Shown here piece after piece: positions 1-8,033 of a DNA stretch of 64,000 nt; position 1 is the stretch's first letter; each line of letters begins with the position of its first letter. The notes beneath the pieces are model-generated. The model was not told the DNA's origin and did no database searches. It saw only the letters and a program-made list of their open reading frames with translations. The stretch comes from Pseudoalteromonas flavipulchra NCIMB 2033 = ATCC BAA-314 (GTDB taxonomy: Bacteria; Pseudomonadota; Gammaproteobacteria; Enterobacterales; Alteromonadaceae), in the NCBI GenBank assembly GCA_000814665.1, contig JWIH01000025.1:620001-684000 (forward strand). Direction: 5' to 3'. A program made the position numbers and the translations under genes.

Positions 1-149
1 AATTCATTCAAAAGTTGATAAAACTCCTGCTGAAATTTTGGGTCTTTTTGTGATTTATAAAATTCCTGTTCTAACTGCTTTAACGCAGGTACGAGTAACT
101 CGGGCACAAACATGCCTCCGAAGTCACCAAAATAAGCTGAATTACTCAT
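1..149 (-). CDS. trpB: Tryptophan synthase beta chain, N-terminal fragment (window edge)
   Basis: The first 49 codons of TrpB, which joins indole and serine to give tryptophan. The translation contains YFGDFGGMFVPELLVPAL, the characteristic N-terminus of TrpB. The ATG lies at 149-147, preceded by GAGGTGG, and begins 7 bases after the trpCF stop, so it is the next gene of the trp operon. The gene is cut by the window edge, so the PLP lysine and the rest of the enzyme are not visible. trpA is expected further out. Confidence 0.93.
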   Translation of the reverse strand, partial: MSNSAYFGDFGGMFVPELLVPALKQLEQEFYKSQKDPKFQQEFYQLLNE

Positions 150-156
150 GTCCACC

Positions 157-1521
157 TCAATATTTCCGAATTTGTGTAAACGCGTTAGCGATTTTTTGAG
201 CGCATTTTTTACCAGGCGATTGCTCAACGCCTGAATTTAGGTCAAGACCATCGGCACCTATATTAACGGCACCGTGAATGTTGTCGGGGTTTAGGCCGCC
301 AGCCAACATATAATTGCTCGAACTACGATTTAATAGCTGCCAATCAAACACTTGCCCCGTGCCACCAAATGCAGAGTCGGTTTTGGTATCGTACAATTGC
401 TTGTCTACGCCAGCGAAGGGGCTTGGCAGTGCTGTGTCCACACCTTGTGCTTTCCAAATTTGACAGCTAACTGGAAGTTGTTTTCGCAGGGTATCGATGT
501 ACAACTCATCTTCGTTGCCATGTAATTGCACTGCACTCAGTTTTAATATTTGCGCATACTCTGCAACTTGCTCAAGCGGTGCGTTAACGAACACACCAAC
601 GTACTTGAGCGGTGCGCTATCGGCGACGGCCTTCGCACAATCAATGTCGACATAACGAGGCGATTTTGGATAAAAGATAAGACCGCCGTATACCGCTCCA
701 GCTTCATAAGCTGCTTGCGCATCTTGGCTTCGAGTAAGACCACACACTTTGTTTTCGCCCAAAATCAAGCGTCTGCAAGCAAGTTCCAAGTCTTGCTCAG
801 CCATCAATGAACTGCCGACCAAAAAGCCGTCACAAATCGGTGATAAGCGTTTCACATCGCGGTGCGTGTATATGCCAGACTCTGAAATCACCACTTTGTC
901 TTCGGGGATTAACTTTCTTAGTTTCTCTGTTGTTGCTAAATCCGTTGATAAGTCTCTGAGGTCACGGTTGTTAATACCGATAAGTTCAGCATCTAACGCA
1001 AGCGCTCTTGTCACTTCTTCTTCGTTGCTTACTTCCGTCAAAATCGACATATTAAGTGATTTGGCCACGCTCACTAGTGCCAAATACTCTTCGTCATTTA
1101 ATACAGACAACATCAAAAGAATGGCATCGCCACCGTGTAAGCGGGCGAGATAAACTTGGTATTCATCAATAAAGAAGTCTTTACAGATCAGAGGCTGATC
1201 AACCAGCTTTCTCACCGTGGCGAGGTATTCATAACTGCCTTGAAAGTATTTTTCGTCGGTCAGTACACTAATACATGTCGCGTACTTACGATAAACACTG
1301 GTAATTTCAGTCAAATCAAAATGTGAGCGAATAAGGCCTTTTGAAGGTGACGCCTTTTTGCACTCTAAAATAAATTGTGTCCCAGCTTGCGCCAACGCAG
1401 CGGTGAAGTTAAGCGTGGTGGGGGTTACTTCGTCGATAAAGTCACTTAACGGACGCTGCGCCTTACGCGCTTTTAATTCTTCGACTTTATCGGCAACAAT
1501 TTTTTCTAATACATTAGCCAT
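157..1521 (-). CDS. trpCF: Bifunctional indole-3-glycerol phosphate synthase / phosphoribosylanthranilate isomerase
   Basis: A 454-residue fusion enzyme catalysing two consecutive steps of tryptophan synthesis: isomerisation of phosphoribosylanthranilate and closure to indole-3-glycerol phosphate. Roughly residues 1-255 are the synthase barrel (FILECKKASPSKG with the catalytic lysines, LIGINNRDL, VVISESGI). Residues 256-454 are the isomerase barrel (KVCGLTR with the catalytic cysteine, VQLHGNED, MLAGGLNPDN, GLDLNSGVE). The length matches the E. coli fusion (about 452). The start overlaps the end of trpD by 8 bases, indicating translational coupling. Both halves look intact. Confidence 0.96.
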   Translation of the reverse strand: MANVLEKIVADKVEELKARKAQRPLSDFIDEVTPTTLNFTAALAQAGTQFILECKKASPSKGLIRSHFDLTEITSVYRKYATCISVLTDEKYFQGSYEYLATVRKLVDQPLICKDFFIDEYQVYLARLHGGDAILLMLSVLNDEEYLALVSVAKSLNMSILTEVSNEEEVTRALALDAELIGINNRDLRDLSTDLATTEKLRKLIPEDKVVISESGIYTHRDVKRLSPICDGFLVGSSLMAEQDLELACRRLILGENKVCGLTRSQDAQAAYEAGAVYGGLIFYPKSPRYVDIDCAKAVADSAPLKYVGVFVNAPLEQVAEYAQILKLSAVQLHGNEDELYIDTLRKQLPVSCQIWKAQGVDTALPSPFAGVDKQLYDTKTDSAFGGTGQVFDWQLLNRSSSNYMLAGGLNPDNIHGAVNIGADGLDLNSGVEQSPGKKCAQKIANAFTQIRKY

Positions 1522-2518
1522 TACTCACCTCTACAATGTTAGCCAAGGTTGTCATGGCTTTCTTGCTAGCAAGCACTTCGCGTACTTGTTGGCTTGCGGT
1601 TTTAAAATCTGACGCCTTATTGGTTAATACCAACAAGGCTGCAACGTTTGCAATGATCGCTGCATTGTGTGCAGCTTCGCCTTCACCATTTAAAATCGCA
1701 AGGCTCGCTTTCGCGTTATATTCTGGCGTATCACCAGCAATAGATTCAAGTGAATAGTTTTCTAGTCCAAAATCGCTTGGGGTAACGGTGTATTGCGTCA
1801 CTTCACCATGCTTTACTTCTGCGACTAGCGTTTCGCCGTGTAGGGCAATTTCATCTGTGCCACTACCGTGAACTACCATCGCTCGTTTCGTACCTAAGCG
1901 GTTTAACGTTTCAGCCATGGGTAAAACAAGGGCAGGGTCGTAAACGCCGAGTAATTGCACCTCAGGCTTAGCTGGGTTTGCCAATGGCCCGAGAATATTA
2001 AATATCGTGCGTGTTTTTAGTTGCGTGCGAACCGGCATGGCATGCTTTACACCAGCGTGGTAATGCGGTGCAAACAAAAAGGTAAAGCCGGTCTCTGCTA
2101 AGCACTTTTCTGCAAGTGCGGGGGTCATATCAATGTTGATCCCAAGTGCTTTTAGTAAATCCGCGGAACCTGATTTACTGCTCACGCTGCGATTACCGTG
2201 TTTGACCATATTAATACCACATGCTGCGGCGACAATGGCGGCGGTGGTACTCACGTTGATGGTATTTGTGCCATCGCCACCTGTACCACAGCTGTCTGCT
2301 GCGAGTAGGTCTTGCTTGTCAAATGCGGTGGCATGATCACGCATAGCCTGAGCTGCTCCGGCTATTTCCGCCGCTGTTTCACCTTTAAACTTTAGCGCAA
2401 GCAGCGCTGCGGTAAGTTCGATGTCGCTCAGTTGTCCAGCCATAATATCGCTAAACAAGGATTTGGCGGCGTCGAACGATAAATCTTGTTGCTGTAATAG
2501 AGGTTGTAACTTTTCCAT
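1514..2518 (-). CDS. trpD: Anthranilate phosphoribosyltransferase
   Basis: A 334-residue enzyme that transfers phosphoribose from PRPP to anthranilate. It shows the PRPP-binding loop DSCGTGGDGTNTINVST and the anthranilate-site segment KHGNRSVSSKSGSADLL, followed by GPLANPAKPEVQLLGVY. It is a separate polypeptide here, not the TrpGD fusion found in E. coli, as is typical of Vibrio/Alteromonas relatives. It follows trpG with a 9-base gap and overlaps trpCF by 8 bases. Confidence 0.96.
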   Translation of the reverse strand: MEKLQPLLQQQDLSFDAAKSLFSDIMAGQLSDIELTAALLALKFKGETAAEIAGAAQAMRDHATAFDKQDLLAADSCGTGGDGTNTINVSTTAAIVAAACGINMVKHGNRSVSSKSGSADLLKALGINIDMTPALAEKCLAETGFTFLFAPHYHAGVKHAMPVRTQLKTRTIFNILGPLANPAKPEVQLLGVYDPALVLPMAETLNRLGTKRAMVVHGSGTDEIALHGETLVAEVKHGEVTQYTVTPSDFGLENYSLESIAGDTPEYNAKASLAILNGEGEAAHNAAIIANVAALLVLTNKASDFKTASQQVREVLASKKAMTTLANIVEVSNG

Positions 2519-2527
2519 CCTGATCTC

Positions 2528-3109
2528 CTAAGCGCTAAGGTACGCGATACTTTGTTGTAATAGCTGAGCGCCATTGGGGGTCAATATTGATTCTGGGTGA
2601 AATTGATAGCCAATCACTTTGTGTTCACTGTGATAGATAGCCATCGGAATGGCCTGATATCTCGCGATCACTTGCAGTGCTGGTGGTACGCTTGTTGCCA
2701 TCAGAGAGTGATAACGCGCCACGGGGAATTGCGTCCCAAGTCCGGCAAATACCGGATGCTCATCCGCTTCAATAATAGAAGATTTGCCATGTACCGTCTC
2801 ACCCGCTTTGCCAACTTCACCACCATAACTTTGGGTTAGGGCTTGTTGACCGAGGCAAATCCCAAGCATGGGGAATTTACCTTTACATAGCTCAATTAAC
2901 GCGAGCAAACAGCCTGCTTCCGATGGCGCGCCAGGTCCAGGTGATAAAACTAATATCACTGGATCAACCTCTGCACACATTTTATTGAAAATGGTTTCGG
3001 CAGAGAGATTGTTACGATAAACGATCAAATCGAGCCCTAGCAAACTAAGCTCATCCACAAGGTTATAACTGAAAGAATCAAAATTATCTAAAAAGTATAC
3101 CTTAGTCAT
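2528..3109 (-). CDS. trpG: Anthranilate synthase glutaminase subunit
   Basis: A class I glutamine amidotransferase that supplies ammonia to TrpE. The nucleophile cysteine is seen in LGICLGQQALTQSYGG and the His-Glu pair in YQFHPESILT. DNFDSFSYNLVDEL is the usual N-terminal motif. I place the start at ATG 3109-3107 (MTKVYFLDNFDSF, 193 residues) rather than the upstream ATG at 3124. AAGGAG lies 6-8 bases before it and the start then overlaps the trpE stop by 8 bases, consistent with coupled synthesis of a 1:1 complex. Confidence 0.95.
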   Translation of the reverse strand: MTKVYFLDNFDSFSYNLVDELSLLGLDLIVYRNNLSAETIFNKMCAEVDPVILVLSPGPGAPSEAGCLLALIELCKGKFPMLGICLGQQALTQSYGGEVGKAGETVHGKSSIIEADEHPVFAGLGTQFPVARYHSLMATSVPPALQVIARYQAIPMAIYHSEHKVIGYQFHPESILTPNGAQLLQQSIAYLSA

Positions 3110-4679
3110 GGTTTGCTCCTTCATACGTGGACTGTACTGCTTTAATCACTGCCATGGCTTTAGCTTTGGTTTCATTTGCTTCACTTTGTGGATTTGAATC
3201 AAACACAACACCCGCACCCGCTTGCACGTAAGCAACGTTATCTTTTACAAACGCGGAGCGAATTACGATGCAGCTGTCCATCGCGCCATTGCCCATCAAA
3301 TAACCTACCGCTCCGCCGTAACTACCACGACGCTGCTTTTCTGTATGGCGAACAAGTTCTGCGGCTTTAACTTTTGGTGCGCCGACGAGAGTGCCCATAT
3401 TCATACAAGCCTGATAGGCGTGAAGCGCATCTAAATCCGGCTTTAATTGGCCAACGACGCGTGATACTAAATGCATGACTTGTGAGTAGCGGTCCACTTT
3501 CAATAATTCTTTTGCGTGTCGAGTACCTGCAATACTGATCCGTGCGACATCGTTACGAGCAAGGTCAACCAGCATAAGGTGCTCAGCACGCTCTTTTTGA
3601 TCGTTGCGCAGCTCAAGCTCAATGCGACTATCTAAATCTGGATTGATACTACCATCAGCAAACTTACCTCGTGGTCTCGTCCCCGCGATGGGATAGACTT
3701 CAACTTGGTTACTCTGCTCACAATATTTGAGCGCCGACTCTGGAGATGCGCCAAATAGTACAAAACGTTCATCCTTCATATAAAACATGTAGGGACTAGG
3801 ATTTTGTAGTTTGAGCTGTTTATAGGCGGCGAGTGAGTTATGGCAAGGAAGTGAAAAAGTGCGAGAGGGAACGACTTGAAAGATGTCACCGTTGATAATG
3901 TTGGTTTTCAACTTTTCAACGTGTTGACAATATTCGTCGTCACTCACATTGACTTTGACGTCTGCACTGCCACTTTGTGGCTCAAACTGAAATTCAGTGA
4001 TTTGGTCACACTGACTGTTTAGCTCTTCTAGCTGTTTGCCTACTTCAAAACAATTGGCGTGAACCTCAGGGCCATTGAAAACATTACCAATGAGCTCAGT
4101 AGTTCGTGCTTGATGATCGATCACAACTAAGGTTTCAGCGAGATAGAAAACATAGTCGGGACAGTCGTTGTCCCCATCTGGTACTTCAGGAAGTTGCTCA
4201 AAGTTTGCCACCATATCATAGGCGAATACTCCACCTAAAAAGACGGAAAACGGCGTATCTGAGTTACGTTTAATTTCATTGATACAGGTTCTGAGCGCAC
4301 TAAAGGCGTTATCCGCTTTTAGTTTTGTATGCTCATCAATGTTACTTTCCAATGCGTTGTACGTGAGCGTCAAGGTATTATCATTGAGGATCACGTCACA
4401 ATTAGTGACCTTTTGCGCAAGGTACGGTAGCAACTGAGCACCATTGTTAGACAAGGCTTTGGCAATGACTTGGGCGCCATTGCATTCGAATCGAATCGCA
4501 CTATCCACAAGCACGATGCTTTTCACATTGTCTTTAGACTCTATTTCTGCTGATTCGAGCAGTAACGAGTTTGTTTTGTTTAAACCTGCGTATAAAGACA
4601 GTGGGCTGGCAATATAATCGCGCCTTTGTCTTATGCTGGTGACCTCACCTGGTGTGGTCGTTATATGACTAAAAATCAA
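3102..4679 (-). CDS. trpE: Anthranilate synthase component I
   Basis: A 525-residue chorismate-utilising enzyme that commits chorismate to tryptophan. The N-terminal LLESAEIESK is the tryptophan feedback-binding motif. The C-terminal half holds the catalytic block (PSPYMFYMKDERFVLFGASPES, VYPIAGTRPRG, RNDVARIS, MGTLVGAPKVKA). The start appears to be TTG at 4679-4677 with GAGG just upstream, because no in-frame ATG precedes the conserved region. A TTG start may damp translation. It is the first structural gene after the double attenuator leader. Confidence 0.95.
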   Translation of the reverse strand: MIFSHITTTPGEVTSIRQRRDYIASPLSLYAGLNKTNSLLLESAEIESKDNVKSIVLVDSAIRFECNGAQVIAKALSNNGAQLLPYLAQKVTNCDVILNDNTLTLTYNALESNIDEHTKLKADNAFSALRTCINEIKRNSDTPFSVFLGGVFAYDMVANFEQLPEVPDGDNDCPDYVFYLAETLVVIDHQARTTELIGNVFNGPEVHANCFEVGKQLEELNSQCDQITEFQFEPQSGSADVKVNVSDDEYCQHVEKLKTNIINGDIFQVVPSRTFSLPCHNSLAAYKQLKLQNPSPYMFYMKDERFVLFGASPESALKYCEQSNQVEVYPIAGTRPRGKFADGSINPDLDSRIELELRNDQKERAEHLMLVDLARNDVARISIAGTRHAKELLKVDRYSQVMHLVSRVVGQLKPDLDALHAYQACMNMGTLVGAPKVKAAELVRHTEKQRRGSYGGAVGYLMGNGAMDSCIVIRSAFVKDNVAYVQAGAGVVFDSNPQSEANETKAKAMAVIKAVQSTYEGANHD

Positions 4680-4718
4680 ACCTCATTCCTCTTAATTTCT
4701 AGATATTCTGTTTAGAAA

Positions 4719-4755
4719 ATAAAAAACCCCCGAAAGCTGAGCTCTGCGGGGGTTA
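4719..4755 (-). terminator. trp attenuator terminator 2 (proximal to trpE)
   Basis: Read on the minus strand, AACCCCCG and CGGGGGTT form the stem of a hairpin followed by TTTTTTATTTTC, a rho-independent terminator lying between leader peptide 2 and trpE. The competing antiterminator can be drawn from GCGGG just after the Trp codons plus GGTATTGTT, pairing with AACAATAACC and CCCGC at about 4747-4782. The upstream arm of the terminator is therefore shared, as in classical attenuation. The folds are drawn by eye. Confidence 0.9.
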
Positions 4756-4782
4756 TTGTTCAGACACAACAATACCGTCCCG

Positions 4783-4833
4783 CTAGGGCATCCACCACCA
4801 CCAAATTGTGTTTACTGTGATATTGTTGTTCAT
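4783..4833 (-). CDS. trp leader peptide 2 (four consecutive Trp codons)
   Basis: A 16-codon ORF, MNNNITVNTIWWWWMP, with ATG at 4833-4831, stop TAG, and a good ribosome site (AGAGG 7 bases upstream). Four tandem TGG codons sit just before the stop, where a stalled ribosome would cover segment 1 and free segment 2 (AGCGGG) to form the antiterminator. It lies downstream of a first complete leader and terminator, so it acts as the second of two attenuators. It was too short for ordinary ORF detection. Confidence 0.92.
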   Translation of the reverse strand: MNNNITVNTIWWWWMP

Positions 4834-4852
4834 ATAAGCCTCTAAAAAGTAT

Positions 4853-4879
4853 AAAAAAACCCGCGACATTGCGCGGGTT
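4853..4879 (-). terminator. trp attenuator terminator 1 (distal)
   Basis: On the minus strand AACCCGCG-caatgt-CGCGGGTT followed by seven T residues forms a rho-independent terminator just downstream of leader peptide 1. The left arm ACCCGC can instead pair with GCGGGT at about 4905-4911, giving an antiterminator. CACTCG and CGGGTG immediately after the Trp codons can form a 1:2 pause hairpin. All three alternative structures of classical attenuation can be seen. Confidence 0.9.
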
Positions 4880-4911
4880 GATAAATCGTAGATATAACGA
4901 AACACACCCGC

Positions 4912-4959
4912 TTAGTTCGAGTGCCACCACCAAATGTTTTTTTGAATTTGTTTGTTCAT
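4912..4959 (-). CDS. trpL: trp leader peptide 1 (three consecutive Trp codons)
   Basis: A 15-codon ORF, MNKQIQKNIWWWHSN, ATG at 4959-4957 and stop TAA. Three tandem TGG codons lie four codons before the stop. The ribosome-binding site is poor (no clear GGAG), which may make initiation slower than at leader 2. Its shared features with leader 2 (ATT before the TGG run, TAAGCGGG versus TAGCGGG after it) suggest the second unit arose by tandem duplication. Confidence 0.9.
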   Translation of the reverse strand: MNKQIQKNIWWWHSN

Positions 4960-4995
4960 TTGTGAATATTTCGTTGTTTAATCTAAATTAGCTAC

Positions 4996-5025
4996 AGTAA
5001 ACCCTATTCTTGCTACAAGTGTCAA
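4996..5025 (-). promoter_or_regulatory. Probable trp operon promoter
   Basis: On the minus strand TTGACA (5025-5020) is a perfect -35 and TTTACT (5001-4996) a 4/6 match to the -10, 18 bp apart. Transcription would begin about 30 bases before leader peptide 1. No clear TrpR operator overlaps this promoter. An AGTTAACT palindrome, the core of TrpR sites, lies about 35 bp upstream at 5060-5067 and is only a weak candidate. Confidence 0.7.
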
Positions 5026-5059
5026 GGGCAAATATCAGAAAATAACCTAAGGTCGTATC

Positions 5060-5078
5060 AGTTAACTTGTGATATAAT
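5060..5078 (+). promoter_or_regulatory. Extended -10 promoter for rnm with adjacent AGTTAACT palindrome
   Basis: TGaTATAAT (5070-5078) is a perfect extended -10 element about 37 bp before the rnm start. No good -35 is visible, which is normal for extended -10 promoters. The 8-bp palindrome AGTTAACT (5060-5067) sits directly upstream and resembles the core of TrpR operators, but its flanks (TC.. and ..TG) match only partly. Confidence 0.5.
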
Positions 5079-5115
5079 CAAAACGTTGATAATTCATAGA
5101 GATAGTTAATACATT

Positions 5116-5961
5116 TTGATTAAATATGACCTCCACAGCCATACTACTTTTTCCGATGGCCGCTTAGCTGTTGCTGAATTGCTTGAGCGAGCAACGGAAA
5201 AAGGCGTTGATATTCTTGCAATTACAGATCATGACACGATAGATGCGATCCAGCCTGCCCGAGACTACATTAGCCAAAATAATCTCACTTTAGAGCTTAT
5301 TAATGGTGTTGAAATTTCCACAAAGTGGGAAAGCTTTGAGATCCATATTGTTGGATTAAATTTTGACCCTGAGCATGAAGCATTGACGAAGTTGCTGCAC
5401 GAGCAGCAGCAAAAGCGAGAAGCCAGAGCAAAAGAAATCGGCGAGCGATTAGCCAAAAAGGGCTATGAACATGTCTACGAAGATGCCCTTGCACTTGCCC
5501 AAACGGCGCAGATCACCAGAGCGCATTTTGCTCAAGTGCTGGTTGAGCGGGGCGTGGCTAAAAACGTGCAAAGCGTTTTCAATAAATTTTTAGCACGTGG
5601 TAAAACTGGGTATGTGCCAAGTCAATGGTGCGATATACAAACGGCCGTTACCGCTATTCACGCAGCGGGTGGAGTAAGTGTATTGGCACACCCTGCTCGA
5701 TATAAGATGTCGAATAAGTGGTTAAGAAAGTTAATTGCTGAGTTTAAAGCGGTTGGGGGAGCTGCAATGGAAGTTGCACAGCCGCAGCAAGCGCCTACTG
5801 AGCGCCAATTTTTGGGGCGACTAAGTCAAGAGTTTGAATTGTTAGCAAGCCAAGGGTCAGATTTCCACTTCCCAATGCCTTGGGTCGACCTTGGTCGTAA
5901 CTTGTATTTACCTAAAGATTGTCAAGGAGTTTGGCGTCATTGGGGAGGCAAAGAGGAATAA
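5116..5961 (+). CDS. rnm: RNase AM, PHP-domain 5'-3' exoribonuclease
   Basis: A 281-residue PHP-domain phosphoesterase of the YciV/Rnm family (E. coli 293 residues), which trims the 5' ends of rRNAs and degrades small RNA fragments. Metal-binding motifs of the PHP fold are present: DLHSHTTFSDG at the N-terminus, ITDHDT, NGVEIST, AHPARY and GSDFHFP near the C-terminus. The start is probably TTG at 5116, since an in-frame stop lies six bases upstream of it and no in-frame ATG precedes the DLHSH motif. It is divergent from trp and 4 bases upstream of yciO, the same order as in E. coli. Confidence 0.92.
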   Translation: MIKYDLHSHTTFSDGRLAVAELLERATEKGVDILAITDHDTIDAIQPARDYISQNNLTLELINGVEISTKWESFEIHIVGLNFDPEHEALTKLLHEQQQKREARAKEIGERLAKKGYEHVYEDALALAQTAQITRAHFAQVLVERGVAKNVQSVFNKFLARGKTGYVPSQWCDIQTAVTAIHAAGGVSVLAHPARYKMSNKWLRKLIAEFKAVGGAAMEVAQPQQAPTERQFLGRLSQEFELLASQGSDFHFPMPWVDLGRNLYLPKDCQGVWRHWGGKEE

Positions 5962-5965
5962 GCTT

Positions 5966-6586
5966 ATGAGCCAATTTTTTCATATTCACCCAGATAACCC
6001 GCAAACGCGTTTAATTCGCCAAGCGGCTGATATTATTGAACAAGGTGGCGTGGTGGTGTTTCCAACCGACTCCGGCTATGCCATTGGTTGCAACCTCGGT
6101 AATAAGCAAGCTAAGGAGCGGATAGAGCGGATCCGCGGCATTGAAAAGCACCATAACTTCACTCTTTTATGTCGTGATCTGTCGGAGCTTTCGACCTATG
6201 CCCGTGTCGATAATCAAATGTTTAGGATGATTAAAAATAATACGCCCGGTCCGTACACGTTTATTTTTAAAGGGACGAAAGAAGTTCCTCGTCGTTTGCT
6301 CAATGAGAAGAAAAAAACCATCGGGATCCGTGTGACTGATAACCCAATTACTTGCGCCTTGTTGGAAGCACTAGGTGAACCTTTGATGTCATGTTCTTTG
6401 ATTTTGCCAGGAGAGCAGTTTACTGAGTCTGACCCCGATGATATCCGCATGCGTCTTGAGAAGCACGTAGACTTAATAATTCACGGTGGCTATTTAATCG
6501 AGCAAGCAACCACAGTTATTGATATGTCTGAAGACACCATTGAAATTTTGCGTCGTGGCTGTGGCGATACATCGCCTTTTGAATAA
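5966..6586 (+). CDS. yciO: YciO, Sua5/YrdC-family protein
   Basis: A 206-residue single-domain Sua5/YrdC protein, exactly the E. coli YciO length. The family fold binds RNA/nucleotide. YciO itself is a paralogue of the threonylcarbamoyl-AMP synthase TsaC and its precise role is unsettled. Seen here: GGVVVFPTDSGYAIGCN, RIRGIEKHHNFTLLCRDLSELS and RVTDNPITCALLEALGEPLMS. The ATG at 5966 is chosen because an upstream in-frame start would lie inside rnm. scpA follows after 11 bases. Confidence 0.93.
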   Translation: MSQFFHIHPDNPQTRLIRQAADIIEQGGVVVFPTDSGYAIGCNLGNKQAKERIERIRGIEKHHNFTLLCRDLSELSTYARVDNQMFRMIKNNTPGPYTFIFKGTKEVPRRLLNEKKKTIGIRVTDNPITCALLEALGEPLMSCSLILPGEQFTESDPDDIRMRLEKHVDLIIHGGYLIEQATTVIDMSEDTIEILRRGCGDTSPFE

Positions 6587-6597
6587 CGCATGTTGAG

Positions 6598-7392
6598 ATG
6601 ACAGAAGCACTCCAACAGAAATTACCGCTGGCTTTTTTACACGGTGAAGCGGTAATTGAAAAGCCGGAAGATCTTTATATTCCCCCCGAAGCCCTAGAAG
6701 TTATCTTAGAGACCTTTGAAGGCCCGTTGGACTTACTGCTTTATCTTATTAAAAGACATAAATTAGATATTCTAGAATTACCGATTTTTAGTATTACTCA
6801 GCAGTATGTTCAGTACGTTGAAATGATGAAGGACATGCAGCTCGAACTTGCGGGTGAATACTTAGTGATGGCAGCTTTGCTGGCACAAATAAAATCAAGA
6901 ATGCTACTACCAAAACACGAAGAGTTAGAGGAAGAGGAAGACCCCAGAGCAGAGCTGGTGAGACGCTTGCAGGAATACGAGCAATTTAAGCAAGCCGCTG
7001 AGAATTTAGATGAGATCCCTCGTGTTGAGCGTGATATCTTTGTCGCTCATGCGCTGGTAGACAGTAGTACCGACAATGAGCCAGAATTCCCAGACATTGA
7101 ACTGAGGGAATTACTTTTGGCGCTGTCGGAAGTGATGGCTAGAGCCAAGACTTTTGAGCACCATCATATATCCGCAGAAGCACTTTCGACTCGAGAGCGT
7201 ATGAGTTTTATATTGCAATTGCTACGAGAACAGAATAAGCCGGTAGAATTTGCGCGATTCTTTACCTTGGACGAAGGGCGCAGTGGTGTGGTGGTTACTT
7301 TTATTGCCATGCTCGAACTCATTAAGGAGCAATTGGTTGACTATATTCAGTCAGCAACGGCAGCGTCGATTTACCTGCATTTAAAAGGCTAG
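6598..7392 (+). CDS. scpA: Segregation and condensation protein A
   Basis: A 264-residue kleisin subunit of the SMC-ScpAB condensin-like complex. The N-terminal kleisin signature (ETFEGPLDLLLYLIKRHKLDI, ITQQYVQYVEMM, LAGEYLVMAALLAQIKSRMLLP) is followed by an acidic linker and a C-terminal winged-helix region (VVVTFIAMLELIKEQLV). It lies just upstream of its partner scpB. In Vibrio and Alteromonas relatives that lack a dedicated MukBEF this complex works with Smc, but no smc gene lies in this window. Confidence 0.95.
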   Translation: MTEALQQKLPLAFLHGEAVIEKPEDLYIPPEALEVILETFEGPLDLLLYLIKRHKLDILELPIFSITQQYVQYVEMMKDMQLELAGEYLVMAALLAQIKSRMLLPKHEELEEEEDPRAELVRRLQEYEQFKQAAENLDEIPRVERDIFVAHALVDSSTDNEPEFPDIELRELLLALSEVMARAKTFEHHHISAEALSTRERMSFILQLLREQNKPVEFARFFTLDEGRSGVVVTFIAMLELIKEQLVDYIQSATAASIYLHLKG

Positions 7393-7445
7393 GGGATGGC
7401 TGCAGCCTCTGCTATACTCCGCATTTTTATCTTCAAGCATAAAAT

Positions 7446-8033
7446 ATGAAAAGACGCGTTAGCGATGAACAACTGGTTGAATTGGTTGAAGCAGCGATTT
7501 TCGTTTCAGATAAGCCGTTATCTAAAAAGCGCTTAAAAGAAACTGTGCTGGAAGATATCAGCGTGTCATCACCGCGTATTGATCAGGCACTGGAAACACT
7601 GGTAAATCATTATCAAACTCGCGGTGTAAGGCTGGTTGAGGTTGGTACCGGATACCGTTTTCAAGCTTGCCCGAGCTTGAGCCCTTGGCTAAGTAAACTG
7701 TGGCAGGAAAAAGCACCAAAATACTCACGTGCTACACTTGAGACTTTGGCATTGATTGCTTACCGACAACCAATCACTCGAGGCGAAATAGAGCAAGTTC
7801 GCGGGGTTACCGTGAGTTCTAATATTATCAAAAGCTTGATAGATCGCGAGTGGATAAAAGTGGTGGGTTACAAAGAGGTACCGGGTAAGCCTGCATTGTA
7901 TGCAACGACAAAACAATTTTTAGATTACTTCTCATTATCTGGCCTTGGGGAATTACCTCGATTACCTGAACAACATAATGAGAAAATAGAACAGTTATTA
8001 AACGATCCTTCTGTGAGAGAACCATCTGAATGA
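7446..8033 (+). CDS. scpB: Segregation and condensation protein B
   Basis: A 195-residue protein with the two tandem winged-helix domains of ScpB (EAAIFVSDKPLSKKRL; YSRATLETLALIAYRQPITRGEIEQVRGV; REWIKVVGYKEVPGKPALYATT). It dimerises and binds the ScpA kleisin. The stop overlaps the rluB start by 4 bases (ATGA), so the two are translationally coupled. Family members vary in the C-terminal tail, which is short here. Confidence 0.95.
   Translation: MKRRVSDEQLVELVEAAIFVSDKPLSKKRLKETVLEDISVSSPRIDQALETLVNHYQTRGVRLVEVGTGYRFQACPSLSPWLSKLWQEKAPKYSRATLETLALIAYRQPITRGEIEQVRGVTVSSNIIKSLIDREWIKVVGYKEVPGKPALYATTKQFLDYFSLSGLGELPRLPEQHNEKIEQLLNDPSVREPSE

Noticed and set aside
5060..5067. AGTTAACT as a TrpR operator
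   Set aside because: Only the core of the operator matches, the flanks fit poorly, and the site is upstream of rather than over the trp promoter. Reported only as a weak possibility.
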